Origin: Prunella strophiata
Taxonomy: Eukaryota > Chordata > Aves > Passeriformes > Prunellidae
Direction: 5' to 3'
Length of the DNA: 64,000 bases
Assembly: GCA_036583965.1 (NCBI GenBank)
Contig: JAZBQD010000019.1
Location: 19,945,085 to 20,009,084 of the forward strand
Below the pieces are notes generated by a model, which was not told the DNA's origin, searched no databases, and saw nothing but the letters and a program-made list of their open reading frames with translations. Shown here piece after piece: positions 1 to 11,121 of this stretch (position 1 is its first letter; every line of letters begins with the position of its first letter). The translations under genes were made by a program, and so were the position numbers.

Positions 1-2063
1 CTCATTTTTTAACTGAGATCCAAGCTCTAGATTTTGATATGTAAAGCATGTTCCAAGTAATGCCCTTCACTACCTTGCTAAAGCTTGTTATGGATATGAA
101 ATATGGTATGAGGTTTGTTGGGCTATCAAGCTGCAGCTTTGCTGTCCTAATAAATTATGAGTCTTTTTTCTCCCCCAGTCCTCTCTTTTATCCATTGGCC
201 CATTTGATACACCTACGACACTCTGCCTCATAGCCTGTTTTCTGGAATAGAGAATTTGTTGAACAGTAAAATTCCTGACATAACAGGGTGTCAGTTCTTG
301 ACTGATTTCTGAAGTATTACCATGTTAATAATGCAGCCTATAAATAAATGGCATAATCTGAACTATAAATAATAACCAGGTAGAATTTTGTTAATATAAT
401 CCAGTACTTTAAAAAACACAACATGAAAACATTCTAAATGGAGTCTGGTATTTTGTTTCCTTTCTGATAAAAAAGAAGTCAGATCGCTCAGTGCTCTTTC
501 TGTTGCAGGCTGATTTGCAAGCATCACCACCTTCCCAAACACTCACAGATTCTGAGGGTGATGGACCTCGTCAGGAAAGTGCAATGTGATATCGAGCTGC
601 ATAAATTGCTTTTTGCATCCCCTCCCCTGAATGTGATCAATTTACAGAAGGAAAAAAATTGAAGAGAAAATGCTGAAAAATGTTGCTTTTCCTGGGCACA
701 TTCCTTAGCACATTTCCGCTGTACACACTTCTTACACTCAAACAAACTCTTCATTTTGCCTGTTTCTTTGGTTTATTATTATTTTTCTCTCTGCCCATTT
801 TAATTTCTTTTCTTCCTAAAGAGCTGTTTTTAACAGCTGCATCTCCAGCTGTCAAGTGAATAATTCAGGGGAAATTTCTCACCATTTCAAGAATTGTTCC
901 ACAAAATGCTTTCAACAGTCAAGTTTGTCAGAAAAAGCTTCACATGACAGCTGCATGCACAGAGTGCTTTATTAGTGGACAATACAGCCTTTTGCAATGT
1001 GTGCTTAACCTTTTTTTTTACTTTGAGCAAGCAATTTATTGCAGATATACTTACCACTGCTGACAAAGATCCTGCCCTTGAGGACTTAGGTTTTCATAGC
1101 CCTTCCAAAGGACTTTTTTGACTCTCAATGAGATTTTCAAAACATAACATCCAGCACAACATACCTGTGAAGCAATGTAAATTAATGTAATTAAAGAGAG
1201 TTCTCTAGATAAGCTATTATAGCTGACCATGGCTGTCTAATCACAGGGAATCAGCTGTCAGTGCTCAGTAGCTAAAAGGTTTCCAGTACCCTTTGAAAGT
1301 ATTTAGAGCTTAGAGCATGGTTCTGCAGCAGTACTGTGTGCAGTAGTCCTCCATGATACATCTTCCATACACATCACGTGGTTTAGAAAGGAACTTCTTT
1401 TAAGAACTGAAATATCTCAGAGATATTTCATTCAAATCCAAGGCTCCCAAGTTCTCCTGATACAGCAGAGAAGCATGGTGTTTTCTGTGTAAATGGGAAT
1501 AGGTAACAAATACCATGTAGCACGCACAGATTTTGAATGCTTGGAATTTGGTTTGAGAGGCAAATGTGACAAGTTTGCCTTTTCTTTTTGCCAACTGACC
1601 AAATACAATCGTCAGATCTTTGCACTCACCAAGCTGCAGAGGTTTTTATTTTATTTAAGAGTTATCTCTTAAAACTTAGGGGCCTTCTTTCTAACAGAAA
1701 AATTTTGTCTTCTATCTAGCCTTGTCAAATACCACTTCTGTATCAAACAGGCCAACATTCAGGATCTGTAATTACTGCTGCTCTTTCCCTCAAGTGAAAT
1801 AGGAAACTTAATAAAAGCTTAGTAAAAACAAATAAAACTCCACTCAGGTCAGCTCTATCAACAATTAAACATGATTCTAATCTTCCTTTCTGGAGACAGT
1901 CATGTTTCAGGCATTGGCTTGAACTTGACATACATTATGATTTTTTACTACATCCAGTGCTTAGCACTATAAACCTGGTCTTTATGTTTGACTTCTGACT
2001 TTCTTCAGTAATACCTGCTCAGAAGCTCAGAGCAGATATTCCAGGAGGACTGTGCTGTCATGA
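1..2063. other. Non-coding sequence, nothing specific seen
   Basis: This A+T-rich stretch has only short scattered open frames (about 60-76 codons) on either strand. None has a recognisable domain or a convincing splice context. I see no repeat family I can name. It reads as intergenic or intronic DNA. Confidence 0.7.
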
Positions 2064-2139
2064 ACACTGTAGACTCCTATTTCAATTGTTATTTTACATG
2101 GACAGTGTAGACTTCTACTTCAATGGTTATTTTAAAACT
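2064..2139. repeat. Diverged 38-bp tandem duplication
   Basis: Two adjacent 38-bp units (2064-2101 and 2102-2139) both read ACA(C/G)TGTAGACT, then a near-identical TTCAAT(T/G)GTTATTTTA. They differ at several positions, so the duplication is old. There is no coding frame across it. Confidence 0.75.
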
Positions 2140-3473
2140 ATGCAGCTATTCTGCAAAGGCTCCTGAAGAAACAGAGCCACACAGTCTTTGCTTGTGCTTG
2201 CATATCTACTGTACATATCACAAAAGTGACCCTGAAGGCTGATAGTGATACATCATCTTACTGCAGGTGATAAAGTTTGCCTTGGAAGATGGACTTTCAG
2301 CTACTTTTCAAAAATCAATGAGTCATAGGTACTGTGAGAAGACACTCCACAGCATCTAAAGGCAGTATTAACAATTCTCAGTTATCACATGGATGGTGAC
2401 TAAAACAAAAAACCATAAATTTCTTCTCTGCCCCTCTTCTCCAGCCCCACGCTGAGGCAAAAGCTGATCATTATCCTATTGATTCTGGCCAGCGATGGTG
2501 TAGAGTAAATCACAAAATCAGATAACCTTGTTTTCCAGCCTTTGTAAACTAATTATGTCTATTAATCACAGAGACCTCAGAACCTGTCCCTCACACTGAA
2601 AGAATTTCTGCAGCAGTAACATCTTCCATTTTCATTCCAATTTTGTATTGCCTTGCTAAAGCAAAATACACTTCATTATCTTTTCTCAGCAGGTTAATGA
2701 GATGAGTGAATCTATTGTTAAGATTGATTAAGAAACTTATGAAAAAGTTTCAAAAAAAGTCACCCTTTTTTAGCAACAACTTACTAGAATCCACTGGAAA
2801 ACATAATATATAGAAAGAAAAATTATTAGTCTCAGCTCTGTTGATTCACACTAAATGAAGGATCATCATGGGCATGCTTCATATTTTTCTCAACTGTTAT
2901 ATAAGTCAATGAGCTCAATTTCCTACATTAAAAATTCCACTTCAGAAAATATTTTGTTTCAAAGCAAGTTCAAGCACCTTTATTTTGTGAACAGAATTTG
3001 CACAGAATGCTAACTTGAGAGATCAGAAGCTTTGGTAAGTGAAACACACTCTTACAGGTTCACTGCATTGCCTCAAGCAGATTCCAATATCAGCCAGACA
3101 GATGATAAAGGTGCAGTCTTTGCTTGATTAAGGCTGACATACGTGGACCAAATCTTGAAATGGAGAGCACAGGAATCTCTCAATGGGTCTCTTAAGCAGT
3201 GTTCAGTGGTGTCAGACAGCCAACTGTGAAAGCACTTGGCTGTGATGTGGGACCAGCCATGGAATAGGAGTTTATGAGGCAACAGAAGATTAAAGGATAC
3301 AGAATAAAGAGTAGAACATGAGAAATGTAAAGTCATTTAAAAAGACAAAGCAGTGTAATTAGTTGGGGATTTTCCATTCATTCAAATTGTTTATTGTTTT
3401 TCCCCAGTTAAAATGTTCTCTTTTGCTAAATTTCAGTTGGATAACTTCTGCCGAAAATGAACAAGAGGAAGAC
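2140..3473. other. Non-coding sequence, nothing specific seen
   Basis: The stretch has no gene. The longest frame is an 87-codon minus-strand ORF at 3073-3336 without recognisable features. The 3050-3340 part is slightly richer in G+C and could hold an old unrecognised repeat, but I cannot name one. Confidence 0.6.
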
Positions 3474-3817
3474 AAAGGAGAGGAGAGGAGAGAAGCGTGA
3501 GCGGAGATGAGGAGCGAGAGAGGAGGAGAGGATGGCGAGGAGAGGAGACGAACAGAGGAGAGGAAGCAGGGGAGAGGAAGAGGGGAGAGGAGAGGAGAGA
3601 GAGAGAGAGGAGGTGAGGACCGAGGAGGGGAGAGGAGAGGAGAGGACGGGAGGAGGAGGGCGAGGAGGAGAGGAGAGAATGGAGAGGAGAGGAGAGGTTT
3701 CGAGGAGAGGAGAGGAGAGGAGAGGAGAGGAGAGGAGAGGAGAGGAGAGGAGAGGAGGGAGAGGATGAGGAGAGGAGAGGAGAGGAGAGGAGAGGAGAGG
3801 AGAGGAGAGGAGAGGAG
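3474..3817. repeat. (GGAGA)n polypurine microsatellite / low-complexity tract
   Basis: About 344 bp are almost purely purine on the + strand, built from the pentamer GGAGA. The left half is degenerate with scattered C and T, including several CpGs. The right half is nearly perfect, with unbroken purine runs at 3702-3765 and 3767-3817. Long polypurine mirror-symmetric DNA can form intramolecular triplexes (H-DNA). Open frames of up to 135 codons on both strands (Ser/Pro/Leu repeats on minus, Arg/Glu/Gly repeats on plus) are artefacts of a repeat without stop codons. Array length may be polymorphic or misassembled. Confidence 0.97.
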
Positions 3818-6660
3818 CTAAACAACAGGGCAAGGGAGGTATGGAAAGGGAAATATGTTTAGAGAAGGATTTCTCTGTACATATGTCCCAAAGTTTATCT
3901 GAAATGTGGGAATCTGTACTTCAGCATTCTCAGGCAAATTTATTTGTTTCTCCTTTAGGAAAGTGCTACCCAAAAGGTAAAATCCAGCCTGATGATCTGT
4001 TTTGGTTAGGCTGCCAAGGTACAATTTGACTCTCACAGGTATATAGGGATACAACAGGTGACTCCTTAGAAAATTTTCCAGCATTTATTTCTATAGATTT
4101 TAGATTTCAGGATTCTTACTTTAATTTTAAAAGTCCCTTTACATAGCTGCAATGGCAGCCTCCTATTAATATAGCACAAACACTCCTGTCTTTTTCAATT
4201 GGGCCCTAAAAATAGATAAGATTACAGAACACTATCAGAACTATCAGAGATTTCTAGTGTTTATCTCACTCTAGTATTTTTATTTGCTTCATTCAGTCTG
4301 TGAATGTGTGTGCCTAAAGAGAACAAAGCAGCTGTACTACTTGGCTTCCTTAAACTAAAAGTCCTTTTTTCCCTTTTATGTATAAGTGAAGAATATCTTG
4401 GTTTTTGTGTTCTGCATCCAGAAATATTTCAATTCAAGTGAAACACAATAATATTTTTCCAGAACTCATTGAAGCTATTACCAAAGTATAACAGGGCATC
4501 ATGTAATATAAATGTACTTACTTTACAACCATGAAGCCAGTGAAGGTTATTGTGGTTTTTCTAATATACTCAGAAGAATAATTCAAAAAACCCAGGCCAA
4601 GGCTTTTAAAACAGCAATGGAAGTTTTTTGCCTTGCAGTATCATTTGCAGGAATATATACATAAACTTGGAAGTAAATTAGTGCACCATATGTTGATGAA
4701 GGCTTACAATTAAAATTTTGGTTGTGCATTTCACATACATTCTTATTTTAACAGAAATTTCAGAGACTGATAAAGGAAACAAGTCACAGTATTCTAGTGA
4801 TTTATTGCAAATTCAAATAAACTAGAAAATTTGGTAACATTTAGAATTTGTTACTCTATCCATGTAACTCTCTCATATGTTAAAGATTTTCATTACTATG
4901 GGCCTTATATTAAACTATTATTAAACTATTTATTTAAATAGACCATATAATATATTTGTGCAAAACCAGTATCAATGAACTCTGTAGTTCACACTTGGAC
5001 TGTGCTTAGCATGCTGAGGAGTTGATCCAAAATGTTCTCAGGCCTCACACAATCATAAAGAAATAATAGTTTACATCACATCCTATACTTAACACCACTG
5101 AAAAATAATCACTCTGAGGTCATCTAAAGTCTCTTGTAGCCTTATGTAAATACAAACTTTAATCTAAAAAATAATATAAAATGAAGTAAAATACAATAAA
5201 ATAAAGGAACAACTATATTTCTCTCCTGTTTTAGAACAAGACTGGGATCCTTAAAATATTTTCATGGCAAGGAAAAAGAACCAGGTCAGAATGAAAGGTA
5301 GCCATGTGAAATGTTGGATCTGCCTTGTCTATCCTGGTGCCAAATCTAAGGGGTGGATGACCAAAAGATATATCTATATTAAAAAGAACTGGTTGTCAAA
5401 GGAGGAATGAGAAGCTGTCTGTGGCAGCTTGCAGAGTGTGGGATCAACAGGTTGTCATTAATTCCCAAGAGAATGGAAATAACTTGGAGAAATCACATCA
5501 GACTAGAGCCTTGAAGCAAACACAGGTGCACCTGTAGGTCTCTTTAGCATTTCACTGCAGGGCAGTAGCACATCAATAAACATTCTACCTTTAAAGTAGC
5601 TTTAAAATATGTTTTTTTTCAAAGGAGAGGAGCTCTTCTGAAGAAATTCTTTTTTAAATCATATGCTCAACAAAGCCTCTCTCAAGGCCATTGAAGGAAA
5701 AGGGTGGAAAAGTGCAAAGCTTACTGGGCTTGCCTGTTTGCTTGTGTTAGCAACCAAGAACATACAGTACATTAAGGGTACATTCATGTCTTTACCTCAA
5801 TTACTTGAATTACAGGACTGAAAAATATCTGTCTCCACTCAGATGTAAACATAAACTTGTGTTCTTAAGGGAACTTATTATAATCAAATAATCCATTGGG
5901 TTGGAGCTTCCTTGTGGTTCAGATATCTTGTACTGTGAAACTTATTCTGCTTCTCCATAGAACAAAAGGTTCGGTAAACTTACTGCAGATGGGAGAGAAA
6001 AATCTATAGGAAAATACATTGCTTCTTATTGAAACAAAAGCTGTTTTCTGAAGTCTGGAACCCTGAAATGAACCAGTGTCTGTGTTTGATGTTATTGAAC
6101 AGTTGACTTATAGGATTTTGGTTTGTTACATGGTGAGGGGATTATTTTACCATGGAGCAGCAGGAATCACAACCTTCAACTTTTTTTTCCCTAGATACAA
6201 GAAAAGATCAGATTTACAAGATTCTGCAACAGGAATCATATGGTTAGCCTTGAATAACCCATTATTTCACAGCTCCATTAATACTGTGTCTGGACCATAG
6301 TCTCACAAACATGTCTGAAATCCCTGTTGGTTGCTAAAGTATTTTCAGTATGCTGAGGAAAGGCACTGAGGGACAGGTGGGCAGAGCAGAGGCATGTGTG
6401 CAAACAACAATTTATACATAATCTCTTCTGCAAATAGACAGTTCTCCATCATTACACTGAAAATGTATACCTTGGGAGAAGCTCAACTGCACTTGTAGCT
6501 ACTGTGCAGAACAGGCATCAAGTTATTTCCCCTCCTGCATCCTGCAGCCACACGTAATGTGCAAGAAACCTGTCATTCCCAGTTCACAACATGATAAAAA
6601 GAGGGGTTATGTGAAGGACAAAGGGACCAAGATCAGAGGAAAGAAACCCCAAGCCAAATC
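3818..6660. other. Non-coding sequence with homeodomain-type AT motifs
   Basis: No coding region is supported, and the frames at 3818-4084 and 6076-6300 lack recognisable features. The 4530-4740 part, with blocks such as TAATTCAAAAAA and AGTAAATTAGTGCACC, has the look of a conserved non-coding element. That is an impression, not a measurement. An A+T-rich patch of AATAAAA-like words lies near 5160-5205. Confidence 0.55.
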
Positions 6661-6687
6661 AAAACAAAGCAAACAAACAAACAAAAA
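6661..6687. repeat. Short (CAAA)n microsatellite
   Basis: A run of AAAC/CAAA units of about 27 bp sits within otherwise ordinary A-rich sequence. It has no coding relevance. Confidence 0.8.
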
Positions 6688-8503
6688 ATCATCATGAAGA
6701 ATTGGGGCCTGGCAGTAATGAGAAAGACAAGGCAGTGAACAATCACAAGACATGAGATACAAAATAAGGAGCCAGATAGAGCAGGACACTCTGGACAGAA
6801 GGCAAGAAATAGTATCTAGAAATTGCTCAACCTGCACTGGAAAATTTTCTTTCTGAATATTAAACACCTAGTTCCAGTGTGACAAATATCAGGCAATTAA
6901 TTGATCCACAGAAGTCTATAAAGTGTTGGTAGCAGAGCAACTGTCAGCTGTCCCTACTACAAAGCCTGTGGGACTTACATTTACCCAGCTTCCTGAATCT
7001 GAAATCTCATAAATTCACAGACTTAATATAATGATGTAGTGATGTTGGCCATTTGAAATGAGTATTATTCCCTCCAGTATACTAGTATCTCCATATACTG
7101 TGGTCCTGGAAATTACTATTCAGATAGGTTTTAGTGGCCTAAATAACTTTTGCTCACCTAAATGTCAATAGTACTTTTGAGAAGAACAGGGATATTAATT
7201 CAGCTCCTCAGTTAATGCCCAGCTAGAGTACTATAATGTCCTCTTGTCCCAAATTGCTCATACAGTTCAAACTGCTATTTTTCATTCTGTCATAAACTGT
7301 TGAACACATTTGTGTTATTCCAAATTGCTGTAGAGGTAACTAAGTGTCAGTAAAGCAGAATAAACACACAAATTTCATCAGAGCTATCACCAGAATGCAC
7401 ACATGCTGTCAATACTGTTGGCTACAGCATTCTACCAAAAACAGCTACAGTGTCCTAGGCACGCACCTGGAATAAGCATTACAGACCCCCATCTCAGATC
7501 CTAATGAAAGTAAGTTGTATTCATTTCCTTGTGAAACATGCAAAAATACAATTTGGATCAAGAATCAGGATTACTAAATGTTAGATTAGAGAGGTTTGAA
7601 AGATGGGAAGTTTTTCAGCTGATGATTCGTTCCACGGTACAGAACCACAGCACAAGGTGTACAAGGAAAGCTGCTTTAAATCACCTTGCATTTACCATAC
7701 ACAGGAGCTTGTTGCTCTTACTGTTGAAGTGCTGTAACTCAAGGTGATTTATGCAGTCTTGTACCCTTGGAGAAAGGCTGTTCCCCAGCTAATCACAACA
7801 TGCTTTCTGCCCCATAGTAATTCTGAGATTATTTCAAGTGGTTTACTCCTGTGTGAGAACTTGAGATTTTAACACTGTTTAGGATTAGGAAGGGAAGGAA
7901 AATTGCTGTTTTAGATGACTGGAAAATTTGGTGTTGTTCAGCTAACAGTGAACTCTGTCACGTAAAAAATAACAGAAGATGAAGGTTTGTTCATTTATAG
8001 CAGGCATGGCTTCCTATGGAAAACACAGAATCATTCAGAGAGAGGGAACCCTAAAGATGAACATAATAACTGCTAAATTAATTTTAGCCTAGCATCATAC
8101 CACTTTGTCTACAAGCTCAGACAGATTGGTGTATCAGCAGACAGAGAATCCCAGACAGCTTAACCTCAGGGGAAACCTTTGGACTCATACCAGTTGAGTC
8201 TCGTACTTTCTGCGGCAGATCCCAAAAGGGTTTCTAAAAGATCAGCACAAGAGAAAAGTGAGGCAATAGAGAACTAGTGATACAAGAAGTCATTAAATAA
8301 TTCATTTGTTGAATACAGATTATTATTCATTGTGTAAATTTGTTAATTCTTTAGACATCATGGTGAATAATTACCCTAATATGATACACTTCATGCATGT
8401 GAATATCAGCTAAGTTCTGTGCTTGCATTTTCTGCATTTCAGTAGTCTCTGCCTTTACTCTCTCAAGAACAGCATGCCTGCTTTCCTCTTGTGCCAAAAG
8501 ATA
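6688..8503. other. Non-coding sequence; possible weak CR1-like patch
   Basis: No gene is seen. Near 8025-8060 the words AGAATCATTCAG and GGGAACCCTAAAGAT loosely resemble the end of an avian CR1 LINE (antisense orientation). The similarity stops quickly, so I do not annotate an element. The 69-codon frame at 7538-7747 is compatible with chance. Confidence 0.55.
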
Positions 8504-8514
8504 GGGGGGGGGGG
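8504..8514 (+). repeat. Homopolymer G run (11 G)
   Basis: Eleven consecutive G residues follow the word AGATA. Runs of this kind are prone to slippage and to sequencing length error. Confidence 0.9.
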
Positions 8515-8582
8515 ATAACTGGTATTAGCATCAGATACACAGTTGACAGTGGCTCACCAGAGGGATAACTCTTCTAATATGC

Positions 8583-8627
8583 TCATGGTTTTTATTATTT
8601 TTATTTTATTTATTTATTTTTTTTCTC
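8583..8627. repeat. T-rich (TTTA)n low-complexity tract
   Basis: About 45 bp of T with periodic A (TTTATTATT, TTATTTATTTATT) end in an uninterrupted T run. It lies about 100 bp from the SINE at 8725-8853 but is not clearly part of it. Confidence 0.8.
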
Positions 8628-8724
8628 TCCAGCTGGGGAAATAGTTTGTCCAAAACTCCTCAAAACCCTTGGGTTTTTATTCCTTCTTGAAAAAATGACA
8701 ATATCTTATTAATTAAGTTATAAA

Positions 8725-8853
8725 GAATCACAGACTATCCTTGAGGACAAGACCCACGAGCATCATCAAATCCAATCCTTAAGTGAATGGCCCATGCATG
8801 GACCAAACCCACAAGCTTGTAGCACCATTCTCTAACCAACTGAGCTAATCTCA
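8725..8853 (-). mobile_element. tRNA-Ile-derived SINE with CR1-like 3' tail (TguSINE1-like)
   Basis: On the minus strand the element starts with a tRNA-Ile-like head. The A-box region TTAGCTCAGTTGGTTAGAG (complement of 8830-8848) is intact. The B-box region is GGTTTGGTCC (complement of 8800-8809), two changes from GGTTCGATCC. The head ends in GGGCCA, as a mature tRNA-Ile 3' end would. About 7 bp are missing across the anticodon arm, so it cannot be a functional tRNA. The remainder (complement of 8725-8785) matches a CR1 LINE 3' end, including CTCGTGGGTC and CTGTGATTCT. A tRNA-Ile head on a CR1 tail is the described structure of TguSINE1 from zebra finch, which is mobilised by CR1 reverse transcriptase. 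The copy is diverged and presumably inactive. No target-site duplication was identified. Confidence 0.85.
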
Positions 8854-11088
8854 GGTTGTGCTCATTATATCAAAATAGTTTGTTTATTTGGCTCCTAGTC
8901 CAAGCCCAGCCATGGCTAGAGTTTTAGTATGTCCCAACAAGTTCCCAGACAGACATGTGTTTGGAGGTCAGGTGGGCTGACAAGCACACCAGGAGGGAAG
9001 GTCCATTTGAGACTGACCATCAGCTGCAGCAGTACCACAGTCCCCAGTGTCCAGACTGACTTGGCTCCAGGGCACATCAGGGAAGCTGTCTCAGCCTACA
9101 TATGAGTAATGCTGCTTCCACACCCTTCAGGTGGTAGCTCAAGGAGCTTCAGTGTATTTCACACCGGAATACATCTTTTTTATGTTCTCACTTGTCAGGT
9201 TTCAGATGGCATTTTTGACAATGTGGTGCCAGCAGTTTGACTACTGAACACATGCTGAATTCTGCACACCATGTCTCCAGCTGGAATCAAGGGTCGTTGG
9301 CAGGTGACACCACAGATGAAATCTGGTTCTCTACACCTAGTCTTGCAACTGATGAGAGGTTTCATGTCAACACTAATCTCACTTCACTAAATGTGTTTAT
9401 TTTGTAATGACAGCTTCTTTTTACGAATTTTTTTAACTACTTATTATGCCCCCTTTATGGACTGTGATGCACACTGTGATGAAGGATGAAATGATGTTGC
9501 TGCATGGAAAAGGGGCCATTACTGTTTTAATATAACATGAGTGGTCCAGGGTCATTTGGATATTACAGATGTAGAGATTAAAACAGTCTCGTGTGCTGAA
9601 ATATAAAAATAACTATCTCTGTCTTCTGGAGCCAATTTACAGAGGATCTTGTGATATCAGCAAGGGCCATCTTTGTAATCACAGTGACAATATATTAATT
9701 CATGCTGTTTGCACACTGTCAGTTACTGAAAAATTAGTATATGCCTGTCAAATATGTCATCAAACACGTTAATAAATGCAGATGTATCACATATATAATT
9801 GATGTATACAAGTTTCTGTGAAAAGCAGAAAGTGAGAGTCTTTCTTCAGCTTATAATAGATGGCTGCTTAAGAGGTAAGAAAAATGGAGAAATCAGGGTT
9901 AAAAAGAAGAGAAGGTACTATGAGCAGTAAGAGACTGTTTATATATTACAGAACTTTGAGATCATTAGAATAACTGCAAAGCAGAAGCATCTCAAATAAC
10001 TTTAGTGCCACCAAAAAATAGCTAAATGCAGTCTGAGCTTGAAATCACTTAATTCATTTAAATGGATTTTTGATTTCTAAATTTCTAGCCTTTGTATACA
10101 ATGAATAGCTAGTGGCTGGTTCTAGTTGCAGTTCAAAAGGAGAAAGCATTAAGCAGAATTTTCCTCCAGTTCTTCTCACCACTGTGTGTGAAGGACAGCT
10201 ACGGTACCAGCCTTTAAACACTCTGGGCTCTGGGAAGATTTTCAGCTGAAGTAACTTGGAATTGTGCCAGTGACTGTAATGAAGCTATTCTGATGTCTAC
10301 CAGATGACAATTTGGCTCAGAAAAATCAAAGCTGGTGAAAGCCCCAGCACTTTCCTAAAGGAGCTGAGAAACCATGACTGTCAGGTTCAAGCTGGCACAG
10401 TGAGGGCTGCAGGCTGTACAGCTTTGATGGATGACTTCGGTTTCACTCTAAGTGACACATATCTGAATTATTTGGTGGGCAAAGGCAGTTTTGCCTAAAT
10501 ACTCAAATGATCATGCTGACTTACATGCAATTGCTTACAGGGGTGTCTGCCTAAATACCACTCAAACTTCTTTTCTTTGCATCCCCATGCCATTTGAAAG
10601 CCATCATTGAGCTCCAAAGGGAAGTATTCTTAGCAGATACTTAAAGATGCTCTTTGTAAGTACAAATTTCTCATACTGTTATTTACTGTGGAGAAGAAAG
10701 CCCGTTTCCTCTATTCTTTGCAGTGAATTGGCTGTAGGGAAGCAGTCAAGAAAGCCAATCGCAAAAGACCCCTTTGCTTTTCTCCATGGTTGAAGGACTT
10801 GGCTTTGCTTTTTTTAAGTGAGGAAGCACATTTCTACCCATGGTGAATATAGCAGGAGCTCTACAGTTTCCAAGTGCATAATGCTTAAGCACATAATCTT
10901 CTTATGCACATTAGCTTTTAGTGTCTTGACTCTGTTCCATTAAATGCAAGTGCTGTTACAAGGACAATCTTTGTATCAATTTGTTACATAATTCAGTGAT
11001 CAGACCAATCTGAGGCACAAAGACTTTATTAATGGATAACCAAAATCATCAAATGAGGGAGTTTTTATCTACAAACTCCTTTAAGAAC
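8854..11088. other. Non-coding sequence; slightly G+C-richer part 8900-9370
   Basis: The 8900-9370 stretch is richer in G+C than its surroundings and could be an old unrecognised repeat. No terminal motifs or coding frames allow a name. A 64-codon frame at 10304-10498 ends in a glycine-rich stretch (VGKGSFA) and then stops; I treat it as chance. The remainder shows nothing specific. Confidence 0.5.
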
Positions 11089-11121
11089 AGCTAATAAACC
11101 ATTAATAAACAGTTAATAAAT
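11089..11121. repeat. Three tandem 11-bp units (NNNTAATAAAN)
   Basis: The units AGCTAATAAAC, CATTAATAAAC and AGTTAATAAAT are adjacent, with exactly 11-bp spacing. They share the core TAATAAA. The array is too short to be a microsatellite expansion. It may be a local duplication or a cluster of A+T-rich homeodomain-like sites. Confidence 0.8.

Noticed and set aside
3426..3833. Overlapping 78-135-codon ORFs on both strands
   Set aside because: They are translations of the stop-free GGAGA repeat (Ser/Pro/Leu on one strand, Arg/Glu/Gly on the other) and carry no gene signal.
8025..8060. CR1-like words AGAATCATTCAG and CCCTAAAGAT
   Set aside because: The similarity lasts only about 30 bp and the expected following words are absent.
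8788..8852. Functional tRNA-Ile gene
   Set aside because: The anticodon arm is shortened by about 7 bp, the B-box is mutated, and the segment is fused to a CR1 tail; it is a SINE head.
10304..10498. 64-codon ORF ending in VGKGSFA, resembling a kinase glycine-rich loop
   Set aside because: The frame stops directly after the motif and no other kinase motif follows in any frame nearby; a seven-residue match is expected by chance.
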